From Heligmosomoides polygyrus polygyrus (Eukaryota > Nematoda > Chromadorea > Rhabditida > Heligmosomidae), in NCBI GenBank assembly GCA_947396885.1, contig OX377201.1:21863923-21927922 (forward strand): a DNA stretch of 64,000 nucleotides. Reading direction: 5' to 3'. The translations under genes were made by a program, and so were the position numbers. Shown here one piece after another: positions 22,021-34,394 of the stretch (position 1 is the first letter of the stretch; the number at the start of each line of letters is the position of its first letter). The notes under the pieces were generated by a model that was not told where the DNA came from, searched no databases, and worked only from the letters and a program-made list of their open reading frames with translations.

Positions 22021-22770
22021 AACAAATCCAAACGACTCAACAGTCAAGGTATTGACTCGCACTCTTCTGGTCAGGAGACGAAAGGACAAGATGTGACAAC
22101 AGAACAACAGAGATCGTGTTAACACGAAGGCGTAAGAGGATACTGATTTTTATGAGAATATCAGGTGAACCCAGCTTATCCCCGGATAGTCCGTCACCTA
22201 CCTGCTAAATATGGAACTGACGAAGGCTGATTTTCGTGAATCTCGCCAACTTTCCTCGTCGACTATTTTTTTAGAGAGCAAATAGCTCGAGGGGACCACG
22301 ATGTAGGGCGGCTCCATACATCGTTTTGTGCTGTGCGAAACAAGAAATTATAGCGGCACTGGTGTGTTCTACCTCTATGATGAGTTAGTCCATTTCTGGT
22401 GCATTTGGCCATACACCCGTCTTCCTATCAAATCTGGTAACCAGTGGGTATATGGTGACCCTCTCCAAGCCTATTTGCGCCGAAGATTGGGCTCAATGCG
22501 GCTCTCAGGGGCCACACTGTATTAGATCGCAGAAGTCATAGAAGGCACGTGATTGCCCAATCTGTCCAACTACACGAGAAATAGCCTAGCTCAGTTCTCC
22601 ACTGGGATAGGAAACACTAGTGCAGCGTAATATTTTTAATTTCGAGCACACAGAACGTCGAAAAGGGTTGCCTTTCATGGAGAACTCCCTCCCCGAGCCG
22701 TTCAGCGCCGAAACTCGTGCAGGTCATACAATACCCTTGCCTAACAGGTAGATTCAACAAAACAGTGCCG
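22021..22770. other. Unassigned stretch
   Basis: A 65-codon open frame at 22328-22525 has no recognised motif. No RNA gene seen. Confidence 0.4.
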
Positions 22771-23161
22771 CAATGAGCAAAAGGGGAAGCAGCCCATTGG
22801 CTTAAGGCGGTCGAACCCAATAGGCTGCCCCCCGTCCGCTCATTGCTCCAAAACAGTTTTTGGCGCCATGCGCGCTAGCGGCAGCAGTCTAAAGGCACCT
22901 ACCTCCTTGAACGTAGCGTCGGATGTGGTGATATGGAATTTTCGGCGCAACTAGTGGACGGGGGGGGGGCAGTCCATCAGTACTGAAAAAGTTACGGGTT
23001 TTTACCCGTTTGACCTAGGCCCTTCTCGGTGCAACTTGCATTACACGTACGTACGCGTACAATGGGGGAAATTCCATGCCACCAAACACGACTGCTATGC
23101 TCAAGGTGGTCGAAGCCAAGGACTGCCCCCCCCCCGTCCACGTGTTGCGCCGAATTTTCCA
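22771..23161. repeat. Cluster of hairpins with a shared G/C-run module
   Basis: CAATGAGC...GCAGCC and its inverse GGCTGCCCCCCGTCCGCTCATTG form one imperfect hairpin (22771-22847). GGAATTTTCGGCGCAACTAG with a G run (22934-22970) and its inverse (23120-23160) form another. The same module recurs at 26005-26043. The G/C runs of 9-10 bases are length-variable sites. Confidence 0.6.
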
Positions 23162-23183
23162 TTGTACACAGCTGACGTGTACT

Positions 23184-23540
23184 TACAGTACCGGACGCGT
23201 CTTTTGAATAGACGCCGAAAAAACCGCACTTTTGCGGTTTTTGCGTCTTTTTGTTATAACTCGCCCAAGTGGCATCCATTTGAAAAAGCAAGAGTATATT
23301 TGAGCTCAGGAAAACGAGCTCTATCGTTTGTTATATACATTTCACATGAAAGATCAAAAATGGCCAAAATTGAAAACTTGCGCTCCATTGAGAAGGCCGG
23401 CCGCGGACGAGTTGTCGGCCGCAAGGCGTCGAAAACCGTTGCAGGCTCACAATTCCTCCAATTTGAGGTTTTTTGAGAAACGGTTGGCACCATTCGATTC
23501 GTCTCCTCGAGATCTACAGAACCGTATATACAACTTCGCC
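23184..23540 (+). repeat. Left arm of foldback
   Basis: Inverted partner of 25518-25874; about 13-14 differences, clustered around 23400. Confidence 0.75.
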
Positions 23541-23879
23541 TCAAACTGCCTTAGCCCCATCTGCCATTTTAGAGCGGCGGACGGCAGCGGTGAAGCTTCT
23601 TCCGCCCTTACTCGCTCATGTTCGAGCTTTCGAGCACCAGCCAGGGCACCATTCTGTTCAGCTCAAAAAGCCCTATCGAACGGTATCAATTTCGACCAAT
23701 TTTGAAAACATCGATTTTTTGACAGTTTCTCATCGAAGACGGCTTCTTGCCGCGCCAGACGGACGATGACGTCATCGAAACCCGATATTTCCGAAATTGG
23801 TCGAGTATGGTACCGTTTCATAATGCTTTTCGTGGTGAATTGAACGGTGTTACTATGAGTGGCGAAAACTGTTATCTGG

Positions 23880-25170
23880 GCGAGTAAGAGCTCGGAGAAC
23901 ATAGACCGTTGTTGTTCTTAAATTGCGCGCGCGGGCGTGTTCGGAGCGCGATAACTCTGTAACTTTTAATTTTTCGGGCAGCATCTTGTGGATTTTGTAA
24001 GCAGTAGAGAGCTCAATAGGTGCGCTGAAACATAGCAATGTAGCTTATGAATGAACAAAGTTACGGCGGTGCGAGTGTGCTGGTAAACCTTGCGTGACAC
24101 GATTTTTTATGATTTCAGTCGACCACTGTAAGAACACGGGATCACCTAGTGGCCTACGAATGCGTAGGCTAGCAAATCAGCTAAGGTACTTTACGACGAA
24201 GTGCCCATAGCTCTTCAGCTGCCTAACCTTCCTTAGTCCCAGCTGCCATTTTTCTCATCTGGAGAAAGAAGCTGACCGCTTGGTTGACTGGTAAGACACC
24301 CACGAAGCTTTTCCTTGAGCCTTGTCAAAAAATCGATGCTCCCGGAATTAGTCGAGATTGACACCATTCGATAGAGCTTCTCGAGCTGAACAGAGAGGTA
24401 CCATTGAGAGCGTCGAGAACTCGAACTTGGGTGAGTAAGGGCGGAAGAAGCTTCACCGCTGTCGTCCGCCGCTCTAAAATGGCAGATTGTGCTAATGCAG
24501 TTTAGGCATCTAGAGAGCTACGAGCACGCCGTCGTAAAGTGCCTTCGGTGCTTTACTCGTATGCTAGTTTGCATACCGTTAGCTCGCCTCGTGTACCCGC
24601 AGCGATCGACCGAAATCTGAAAAAATCGTGTCACACATGCCCAACCTGCTTTTTCGCACCGCCGTAACCTTCCCAATTCGTAAGATAATTTGCTATGCTT
24701 TGGCACTTTACTAGAGCGTATTACTTCCTACAAAATCCACACGTTGCAGCTAGAAACATTGGAAACTGACAGAGTTATCGCGCTCCGAACACGCCCGCGC
24801 GTGCAATTTAGCACAACGACGGTCTATGTTCTCCGTGCTCTTACTCGCCCAGATAGCAGTTCTCGCCACAGCTGCAAGCATATCGTCGTAAAGTGCTTTC
24901 AGTCTTGAGCTGGCCCGTGCATTTGGATGCCATTAACTCGCCTCGTCTTCCTGTAGTAGTCAACTGAACTTGGAAAAAATCGTGTCACACAATGTTTGCT
25001 TGCATTTTCGCACCGCTGTAACTTCGTCTAGTCTTAAGCTAGGTCGCTATGCTTCAGTGCTCTTCTTGAACTTTCTACTGCCCACAAAATGCACAACCTG
25101 CAGCCGGAAAGACTCGAAGTTGACAGAGTTATTACGCTCAGAACACGCCCGCGGTGTACTTTGCGAGCTG
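23880..25170. repeat. Spacer modules of the foldback (three copies)
   Basis: A module of about 250 bp occurs at 23880-24135 (plus) and inverted at 24600-24870 and 24950-25170. Shared text includes CGCGCGGGCGTGTTCGGAGC, CTCTGTAA, a TGCTATG block, GTTACGGCGGTGCGA and GTGACACGATTTTT. Two further plus-oriented copies lie at 56.34-56.64 and 57.0-57.3 kb. No coding potential is evident. Confidence 0.65.
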
Positions 25171-25517
25171 TCGCGCCCAGTCGATTGATAGGTTCGATCC
25201 TATATACATTGTGCACAGCGCACTCCGAAGTCTCGCCGGAACAGAGTACAACAATTTCTAAGTAGGGCGGCTAGGAAATTCTGTAAAACTACCCAAATGC
25301 TCACTCTACAGGCTGTCCCGCCGCCCACTCGATTGTTATGTTCGATCCTATTTACATTGTGCACGGCGCACACTCAGGAGATTGCTGGCATGACAAAACA
25401 CTTGATGCCATGCTTGAGATGTTCTGAGAACATGCAAGTCCTGGAATATAAGCTTTTCCAATAGCAAAAAGTCAGCTCCAGACATTTTTGACCACCCACT
25501 GCGAAAATCGGTGGTTT

Positions 25518-25874
25518 GGCGAAGTTGTATATATTGTTCTGTAGATCTCGAGGAGACGAATCGAACGGTGCCAACCGTTTCTCAAAAAACCTCAAATTGG
25601 AGGAATTGTGAGCCTGCAACGGTTTTCGACGCCTTGCGGCCGACAACTCCTCGCTGTCGGCCTTCTCAATGGAGCGCAAGTTTTCAGTTTTGGCCATTTT
25701 TGATCTTTCATATAAAATGTATATACCAAACGATAGAGTTCGTTTTCCTGAGCTCAAATATACTCTTGCTTTTTCAAATGGATGCCACTTGGGCGAGTTA
25801 TAACAAAAAGACGCAAAAACCGCAAAAGTGCGGTTTTTTCGGCGTCTATTCAAAAGACGCGGCCGGTACTGTAT
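25518..25874 (-). repeat. Right arm of foldback
   Basis: Inverted partner of 23184-23540. Open frames across it mirror those in the left arm but shift phase, which argues against coding. Confidence 0.75.
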
Positions 25875-26059
25875 ATGCAAGGTAAGTTGAAACGTGAGGG
25901 ACATAGGTCAAAGGGCACGCCACGCGCGAACCAAACGGGTAAAAACTCGTCCTGCACATGGGAAATGGCACGTCACGCCGTACGCGTGCTTGGGTACTGA
26001 TGGGCAGCCCCCTCCAACGCACATTGCGCCGAATTTCCGGGTACATCTTGCAAACACTC

Positions 26060-28368
26060 ACTGACTAATGACTGAAATCACGACCGCTCTTGGAAACAAC
26101 ATGACTAAATTGAACTGCAACGGGAAAACGTTGAATATTAGGCGTTGCTTGTGTTTATCATTAATTTTGCACTCGGGTGAAATCGATCATAACTTCCACA
26201 GGGCAGTCAACTCCAATACCGCAGAATAAGGCGTACGAGCGCGTGTGCTGAGAATATGTAGCGAAAGGTACTAACAGAACGAAGAAGAGGCTGCGAGTAA
26301 CGACATTCAATCACTGCCATGCGCGCGGTCTTGGCGCGGCGCAGCATCCGAGGCCGTCTCCAGCTGCAAGAGGCCGCGTACGAGATGCACCTTGCGTCAT
26401 TTCGGCACCGCCATGAATACATGCACTTGGAAATTTGCCACGCGTCACGCTGGCCAATAAAATCAATATGCGTTCAGTATGCTCGCATCCATATGGCTGG
26501 ACGGTCAAGAGCCTGCCTCGGCAAATGAGAGACGAAGGGGATGACCACGTACTGGAAGAGAACAAGGAGTTTATGATCGAGTCAGAATTGGGATAGTGTT
26601 TGGACTTCAAACATCGCTCCAAAGCAAATTATCCCTACACCGATGCAACCATTGGAAATGGTAAAGAGATCGCAAGAAAGTTGCATGGGTGGACTTCCTA
26701 GCTTCTTCAGCAACTAAAACATTGGTGCTGATGGAACACATTAAGTGGAATGTCCATGGCAAGGAAGTGAAGAGCGCTGCCTCTCATAATCCAGCTCGCC
26801 ATGCTGTTTAGCCTTAGCTTTGGCCACCGTTGAAAAGCCGGAGTGGAGTGCCCTCTAGATCCAAATACCTTGATCCAAGCATCCCTCAGGAAAAGCGTGA
26901 AGCAATTTGCCGCTCCAACATGAAGAATCTTTATTTACTTATTTATTTATTTATCTGCGTCTCAAGAGTGCACACTCTATCTGAGAACAACAAAAATAGA
27001 CCATGCTTCTAAAAGAAGGAAAATAAACACAAACCAACCAACAATGTAAAATTGAAACGGCAGCGTTAGATATTAAGCAGGATTTCAGAAACCAACCATT
27101 TGGGTTGCGAGAGTCTATATAATGATGACATGCTCCAAAAGTAACGAGGGCAAGTTAGGTGCAAAATATGTCGAATGCCTACCAGTAGCAGTCGAATAGT
27201 CAGCTAGAAGTAGAGGCCGGATCCCAGGAACAGCTGATCAATTTGAAGGGACGAAGTTGGCGCGAAGTCGGGGAATCTCGCCTCCTCCACCGAGCTAGGC
27301 AAACGCCCAGACGAGGTAAGCGCGCACGACCGCAAGCGCCAAAATGAGAATCGCTGCCTCCTCCCCGAAGAGGAGGGTCGTCCACCATGCATTGCTACCA
27401 TAACCAGTATCTCTACCTTGACTGCAGCTAACCTAAATGTACTTCTACTTTGATAATTTATATAAAAGTTCGAAACGGTTTTAGGGATTTAAACATGTTT
27501 TTTGGCGTTTCACCATTCCTCATGCAGACAACGAACTTCTTGAGTGTAACAGTCTTGGCTCACCTGGACAACCAAGCAGCAACGTCAAAATGTGCATGGA
27601 GAGTCAAAAGTAGCCCGTGTTGTGAGAGAACAAAACAGTTATGTCATCTTAACCGATAACCACCACCAAAGCGCGTCATGTCGCGCAATGTTCGCTCGCG
27701 ACGCGCCGCGCTCGGGAGTGAGTAAACCTGCCGTCCCCCACTCGACGGACTGTGGAAGCCGCAATCAAGCAGAACGGTCCATCGCGGTGTCAGGAAAGAC
27801 GCCGCAGTTGCGAGAGCATAAAGGCTATGCGGAAAGCGATGCCCTCTAATCTGCTTCACAGATCCATATCGATTCGTGCGGGGAGCACGACCCTGTCTCC
27901 ATGCCATTCACTTCCTCAGAACTGTTTTGTAAGTCGCTCTTGTTCTGTCTATTTCTTTTTGAAAACTTCAACTTGACCATTCTTCACCCTCGCAGATTCC
28001 ATGTCACACGAGCTCGGTTCTGTATGATGAAGTTCGATCCTCGTCTGCCTCTCCTAGGAGATGTGTAACTACGTCGTATAATGTTATCCCCAACCGCAAC
28101 TAAGATCAAACTATCTAACCGGTGTTGTTACCGGTCAGTTGGGCTTTAAGATTACCCGCTGAAGTGTTGTTCTATTCATCTTATACCGAACTGGGAGTCA
28201 TGGCAACTTTAAATAATATCGATGATACGCTCTGCGACAAGCGAACTGTTACTGTTGTAGATTATATTCTACTGCCTTTGTACAGTGCTGTCTACTAGTG
28301 TTTGCAAGATTTCGGTGAGTACTGTATCTCACGGTTTCCATTCTCGGTCATGGTCGATGTCTACAGTG
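26060..28368. other. Unassigned, with a TTTA repeat
   Basis: Contains a (TTTA)n run near 26935-26955 that may be a LINE or SINE tail. GC-richer patches at 26.3-26.5, 27.2-27.4 and 27.65-27.9 kb have open frames of 60-100 codons on both strands without recognised motifs. No convincing splice structure. Confidence 0.4.
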
Positions 28369-28370
28369 TA

Positions 28371-29299
28371 TTATGTTGTACCATAAGTCTTCGCCGTTTT
28401 TTTTTCAACGATTCACTGCAGATTTCGCCGGCAGTCCCTTGCATAGCGCTGCATAGCTTTTGAAAGAGAATGATTTGCTCTATCAGAAATTGTATTGCGT
28501 TTCTTTTTTCATTATGAATTTTGTCAATTTTTATGTCGTTGAAGTGAAAAGTGAAAAAGTGAAAAAGTAGCCATTTGCGCACTTGTTCTCTCCGCTTAGC
28601 TTTGTGATTTTTTGCGCAGTTTTTATGGCATTTGGAAGAAAATGTTCTGTACTATAAGAATATGTGTTAGCGCAATTTGATCACTTGTCGTTTATTGATT
28701 TTTAGGTCATCAAATTGGGACGTTCGAAGGAGGATGGTTATTTTGCCGACAGCTCCTGCTCTGCGGTTGGACTTTTTGGGACGGTGTTATATGTCATTCG
28801 AAAGAAAATGTCTTACTCTATAAGAATATGTGTCGCGTTTATTGATTTCTATTGAATATCAACAAAATGCCGAAAAGAGGAAATTCGTCTTCACCAACAA
28901 CTCCACAGAACCGGAGCTTTGGTAAAAATTCGGACCGAAAAGTCGGAATTCCCAATTCGTTAGCCTAAAAATTAATGAAGGGCGAGTGAGAAAATAGGAC
29001 CAACACATTTTCTTGTAGTAGAGAACATTGTCTTCCAAGTGCTGTAAAAAATTGCGCAAAAAATTACAAACCTAAGCGGAGAGAACAAGTGCGCAAATGG
29101 CTACTTTTTCACTTTTTCACTTTTCACTTCAACGACCTTAAAATTGACAAAGTTCATGATGGAAAAAGAAATGCAATACATTTTCTGATAGAGCAAATCA
29201 TTCTTTTTCGAAAGCTATGGAGCGCTATGCAAGAGACCGCCAGCGAAATCTGCAGTGAATCGTTGGAAAAAAAGGGCGGGGACTTATGGGACAACCTAA
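28371..29299. mobile_element. Mariner-type MITE with very long inverted arms
   Basis: 929 bp, flanked by TA (28369-28370 and 29300-29301). Left end TTATGTTGTACCATAAGTC; right end, read inward, TTAGGTTGTCCCATAAGTC, which is mariner-like. The arms pair over about 340 bp (to about 28710 and from about 28955), so the element is almost a palindrome around a short unique core. No transposase. Open frames of about 73 codons in both arms simply mirror each other. A truncated relative is at 7867-8583. Confidence 0.8.
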
Positions 29300-29301
29300 T
29301 A

Positions 29302-30279
29302 CATTCTTAGGCGGTGATTTAATTCGTTCAACCTTCCTCTGTGAAACCAATTATTAAGCATTGCTTAACTTCAATAAAACGCACGAGTCGTTTTTTGAGC
29401 ATAATTTGTTCGCTAATAGACATCATAATAGAGGATCGGTTTGTTATTTCTAATTTTGCACAACATAGTATGTAGCTGCCATAGAAAGCGACTGCACCTC
29501 AAATACCATTTGCAACATTGCTTATTTAATTTCTACTTGTTGAGCGGTTATGACCCCTTAAGCTCCTCTTACTCGTATGTATCTCACACTCACTAACACC
29601 AACATCTTTCCAGTCCATCCTTCAAACGTAGAATTACGAACTTCACCTTTGTGCCTTACTAGGCAGGAGTTTCGACCTCCCATGGGACTTCAAGTTGAGA
29701 CCAGGATCATTAGAAAGAGCTCGTAATGCTGATTACGAATATGGGTGTCAAAATTTCAAAATGAAACTCCTGAGCGAGTTGCGGCCTGCCGAAATCGGGG
29801 GCCTCACCATGGGCTGGCTGTGCGACACACCGGGCGCGAGAGTGGTGAGTTATCGGGGCTCCGTAAGAAGTGCCCGCCAGTTGCAGCGGTGGCGCAGGTG
29901 TAGTGCTCACCCTCGTGGGGTGTGACGTCGTTGGTTCGGCTTCCGTTGCTACCGGTCTTTCTGCAAAACATAATTTATCCTCGAAATGATCTTTTGTTCT
30001 GAATTATGACACGTGTCTAATTAAATAGCCGGGAGAACTACCATACACGTTTGCAAAGACGCTTGAAGGCAAAAAACTGCTATCGTGAAATTTTTATTCA
30101 CTATTCACAAATAGAGTCTAAAACATTGAACACCTAGAGGTGTTTCTAGCAACCTTGGCATTCATGGAACAAAGCAAAAAAATGTGTGAGGCAAAAAGGT
30201 AAGTAGAATGCATGGTGAGGAAGAAGAAAATGTTGTTGATCTACTGCTTTTTCTTCACTCATTCTGTCCTTTTCACCAG
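29302..30279. other. Unassigned stretch
   Basis: No recognised gene. 29695-29925 is GC-richer with an open frame but no motif. A T/C-rich tract just before 30280 serves as a splice acceptor for the next feature. Confidence 0.4.
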
Positions 30280-30690
30280 CAAATGTGGTGTCCATTCTTA
30301 TCGCTGAATTTGGGGTGCCAGATGACAACGATGCACCAACTCGTGAGGAGAAGAAGATCGCTAGAAGGATCGCAGCTATTCTAGGTGACGGTGCTGCAGC
30401 TTCAGTTGATGTCAAAATGGAAAATTGGGATCAGATGTGTCTACTGATGAGTCCGATTGGTACCATTGCGATGAGGAGGGCGAAGAAAACTTGAGTACCA
30501 CTCATGAGAATGTCATTCACTTTGACACCATAGCCGTAGCTGTCGATCAGGTATGCTCGTCTGTTTTATATCATTTTAAGCGTGTGAGCAGAACAAGGAT
30601 ATCGATCGTTGTCGAGTATGGGATCAATATTCCGTTGGATAAGAAATGAGGACCATTTGAGGAAGCTTCGCAGGGTAGAAAATTAGGAAC
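30280..30690 (+). pseudogene. Tc5-like transposon protein fragment, two exons
   Basis: Exon 1 at 30280-30550, between acceptor TTTTCACCAG and donor GTATGC. It reads EEKKIARRIAAILGDG and then, after a one-base shift near 30425, STDESDWYHCDEEGEEN, ending VAVDQ at the donor. Exon 2 starts near 30590 and reads GYRSLSSMGSIFRWIRNE, then DHLRKLRRVEN, followed by TAG (about 30687). The RWIRNEDxLRKLR block precedes the CENP-B/Tc5-type DNA-binding domain in hookworm transposon proteins as I recall them. The exon at 20309-20596 is the corresponding N-terminus of a related element. Broken by the frameshift and the stop. Confidence 0.5.
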
Positions 30691-30887
30691 AAGAGGCGCT
30701 GGAAACAAGTACTCGTCGTTCTGATAAAAGGGATTGCTGCGCTTCTCCATGAGGAATTGAGAGAGAAAATGGCAGCAGGTTGAACTCCACTCCCAGCCGA
30801 CCTTTTGTGTTCTTTTCGGAGCTTTAGCAATGTTTCTACACAAATTCAGGCATTACACTACATGACGAGAATTTACGCAACATGCCC

Positions 30888-30970
30888 GCACCATCGCTTC
30901 CCGGAAAGCAGGTGGTGCGGGTTCGAGTCCAGCCTGGTGCAAGCGTTTTGATCGCAACATAACATCCTCT
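30888..30970 (+). mobile_element. tRNA-like fragment (SINE C type)
   Basis: GGTTCGAGTCCAGCCTGGTG, a B-box, then GCAAGCGTTTTGATCGCAAC; the same text in slightly changed form is at 17.27-17.33 kb on the minus strand. GCACCA and TGGTGC could pair as a short acceptor stem, but only about 52 bases lie between, too few for a normal tRNA. Confidence 0.45.
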
Positions 30971-33076
30971 AACAACTATAGCCTCTCTATAACCGGTTCA
31001 AACAGATGTGTTGAAGCATTGTTTCTGAAGTCCGCCACTAGGATTAGAACATAATAAAATCATGCTACATGCTCTTACTGGTCTGCTACCACTCTAATAG
31101 TTGTGAACACCCGAGGATGATGATCCTGATGAAAAGTCAGAACAAATACGGATAGAACTTAAAAGTGACAACAAAGAAACACTAACTAACCACGACAAGG
31201 TGAAGAGGGAAGCTGGAGATTACTACAAATCTTGCTGCAGGCGGATCCATTCACTGCTATCCAAATTTTGAAAAAATTCCCCACAATTTCGCTAAGAAAC
31301 GCTTGCTTTTATTGGTCATAAAGGCAGCTCCAGGAGAATTCTGATCTGACCAGTGCGTCGCAGTGGCGTCTCATCTCTCGGCGAATTAGATTTCGATTTC
31401 GAAAAGAGACCATCGCAGATCTATGCAAGGTACGGTAGCGCGTGTCGATCTATCCCGCTGAAGAAGTCCGTAAACAAACTCGGCTCGTCGAAGCGGATGG
31501 AGCGCTGCTTTTTGAGTCCGGCGACGTCGGTGGCGCGGGTTTTTCAATGGGCGACGATGGCGAATCTCGTCGCGTGCTATCGGTACTTCCTTTTAATTCC
31601 GAGTGACGCGTCCGGATAGTATCTGGCGTGATCAGAGCAAAAACCGCACGCGACCGTTTTTTCACCGATCTCGACGTCGGTGACGCCAGCGAAGGACTGA
31701 GGCGGCGCCTACAGTAGCCCATTCTGAAACGGTCATCCGATGATGCATCCAACGGCGGCGCAGTTTCAACAAGTTAGTCACTCGATGTACCTCTTTCCTC
31801 GTTCAATCACCTCTATTTTTCTCCTCCATAAATTGCTACCACAGCGAAGTCTTTGACCATTTTTTACTCGAAAGAAAGCATCTAAATTCAGCACAAGGTC
31901 GCACATTGCTGAATGATCCCATGGAAATCATCATTTTCTCCAGAATTGAAAAACGCATAAGCACCGTAATTCTGTGCTAACGAACACTCACAAAACTTCA
32001 TATGATGTCCCCATGTGATGACCAAAAACTGCGTAAGATAAAAAGCCCACAAATATAAAGTATAGCCGCAATTTCGAAGTGTAATGATGAGAATCTGATA
32101 CTAGCTACGCTTAGGTTCCTCATCCGCACGATGAGTTGGAGGCAGCAGTAATGCTCATGTCCACTAAACAATCCTTTTTTAGCCAACCTAGCATGAAGCA
32201 GACCGCTTGGAAGGAATGAGAAAGATACCTACCTATTTCCGAGCTGCCCTCATTCGAAAGTTGTTTTTGGGCCCAAAGTGGCAAAACATGGTGAATTTAC
32301 CACGTGAGCTGTTCAATCGTTAAAGAGCATTCAGGGTAGAATACTTTTCAGATTCCAACAGCTACTTATTCTGGAGAGCAAAGTTTTAGTAAAAGTGCGG
32401 TCTATCAGTCTATAAACGCTTGAAGCCAGGACATATAGTACTAGTTTGAAGCAGTGTTCCTTTAAACCGTTGATAAACTCGTGAAATAACCACTTTTGTG
32501 TTCGTTATCTTTGAATCCTATATTTACATTTTCAATGTACGGAAGAAAACTGATGACAAGAAGCATCATAAGGAGTGAATTTGTTCTCCATGACACTTCA
32601 TGCTTAACAAGGTAAAGCCCCGCACAAGCAGAAAGACTTGCTCAGATATGGTTCTCGTTTCAGCTATTTTTTCCCAGAGTTGGTGTGGGCTTCGAAAACG
32701 ATTTCGGGAGACATCAACAAGATGGTAAACTCCCGCAGTTGGAGGTAAGAATCATCAACGTTGTGTTGCATTCCCATATATCCTAGTAATCCTACAACAT
32801 GCGCCTGGTAGCTTTTCCTTTTCTTCCCGCACAGGCCAAGCCAACTCCTCTAACCATCCGAGGTCGGCAAAGGAGCTTATGCTGAGTCTCTGCATGACTT
32901 TGTGGGTGGCCCCTCTCTTATTCCCAAAACACAAAATCTATATTAAAGCGGTGTAAAGCCTTCCTTCACACAGCAATCGGTCGATATTACGGAGTCCTGC
33001 ACAAATCGCTAGTTTGGCCTACTCGGGGAAGCGCGAACGCGCCAGCCAATCAGAGGATCCTAGGTACACGTATCGG
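30971..33076. other. Unassigned stretch
   Basis: A minus-strand open frame at 31450-31752 is rich in Ser, Arg and Pro but has no start context, motif or splice evidence that would make it a gene. The rest is AT-rich. CCAAT-like and TATA-like words near 33046-33116 are noted without a gene to attach them to. Confidence 0.35.
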
Positions 33077-33480
33077 TCAATCAGGGCCGAATGTCCTCTG
33101 GGTGGCCATTATATAGGACACAGACGGAGTTGCCAAGGCAGCCAAAGAAGAGCGAGCTTCTTCGATCTGTATTCCCATGAACAGGACAACGATTAGTGTA
33201 CATCCCATTCCAAATGACTGATTCATCAACGAGAAATCTCTTGCTGTCACTGGGTCGATGTGCAGACAGAGAGCCATGAAGAGAAACGCCACTGCTCCAC
33301 CTTCAGTGGCATACCAGCCACAGTCGATCCCAGAACCATGATCGCAGGACCATGCCATCTGCTGCTGAACAGCTGAAACCTGTTGTAGCGATAGGCCGTT
33401 AACCACCATAAGACATGCATGACGATTAAGGGTAGAATGAAGGTGACATACTTCCCTTCGTTATGAGGAACCTCTCCACG
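33077..33480 (-). other. Possible membrane-protein exon, unrecognised
   Basis: The minus-strand frame 33077-33409 includes two hydrophobic segments (AVAFLFMALCLHI and MGCTLIVVLFMGI) and a Cys-containing loop (SCDHGSGIDCGWYATEGG). Just upstream, a different phase has FILPLIVMHVLWWL, also hydrophobic. Three hydrophobic blocks close together suggest a decayed or spliced membrane protein. I do not recognise the family, and no clear splice pair joins the phases. It could also be chance. Confidence 0.25.
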
Positions 33481-33720
33481 AAGTCGGCATTGGGCGGCAC
33501 TCCTGATCTAAGGGATCTGTCATCTGTTGACTAGCCATGAAGTGCTTTGTGAAAAAATCATTTTGACGTGGATTCTTGAGATCTGTTTCATTCACCGCAG
33601 TGACGTGAAGGATGGACTGCAGCCATGAAGAAGGCTAGCCAATTTCTGCCGTCGTGAGTCATGCTTAGCAATGAGCCGTCTCAACAATCTTCGATCTTTT
33701 AACCTCAAACTTGGGTAACT

Positions 33721-34018
33721 AAACTGCAATCGGAGGAGGCGCCGGCTGTCGCCTGCACCCGATACCAGGCTAATGGTTCGGATTTCCTGCCCAGGGCAAC
33801 CAAGCCTTTCATCTCTTTTATCTCTCCGGTGTCGGTGAATTGGTACCAAACTTGTCTGGGAAGGATAAAGCGCTGACTTGTTCATCGGCTGGCCGCCGCA
33901 AGTCATTGTATGGCCAAATACGCATTCAACTTGCCTCCACGACATCCCGTAGAAGTAGAATGCGTGGCGCATCACAAAGGGGGTTGAATAACGCCGTCCT
34001 TTACCCTTTACCCTTTAG
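33721..34018 (+). mobile_element. SINE A copy
   Basis: Head GCAATCGGAGGAGGCGCCGG, B-box GGTTCGGATTTCC, body CATCGGCTGGCCGCCGCAAG and AGTAGAATGCGTGGCGCATC, tail CCTTTACCCTTTACCCTTTA. Only the first few bases of the head are degraded. Confidence 0.8.
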
Positions 34019-34394
34019 GAAGAGGCGTTATGGTAACGATGATGAGACAAGGATGACGATGAATTTAATAAGAATAACCAAGTACGAAAAGCGCTAATAT
34101 GCTATGAAACAACGATAGTACTATAATGAAATAGGACCGATGGTTACTGTTTAAGGGCAGCTCGTTCGGCAATCTACTGACGTTGGAAACTATGACTCGA
34201 ACTTTGAGCCCAAGGAATCCATTCGCTGATCCCAGTGTTCAATCACAACAGATAATGAATGGTATTTTGGATTTTTTCATTTGCTATTTTATTGCATAAT
34301 TCGGTGATAATAAAAAAAAAAAATAATTCCTCAGCCTTTTGGCGCTCGGTGTTTTCTAAACTGCAGCGTGTCTCCAAAAATGTAGACTCATTTT

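Larger units (their letters stand above)
23184..25874. repeat. Large foldback element
   Basis: Inverted arms 23184-23540 and 25518-25874, 357 bp each, about 96% identical by eye, separated by about 1.98 kb. Both arms contain an internal hairpin (AAAACCGCA...TGCGGTTTT) and the block GGCACCATTCGATTCGTCTC. No transposase was recognised. The spacer is made of repeated modules described separately. The outer hairpins at 22.8-23.16 kb and 26.0 kb may be part of the same unit. Confidence 0.75.

Noticed and set aside
23036..23476. 146-codon open frame in the left foldback arm and a 176-codon mirror frame at 25374-25904
   Set aside because: The frames follow from the inverted repeat; they lose phase relative to each other and show no domain.
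30888..30970. A functional tRNA gene
   Set aside because: Only about 52 bases between the would-be acceptor strands.
31450..31752. Ser/Arg/Pro-rich open frame as a host gene
   Set aside because: Composition alone; no start context, splice sites or domain.
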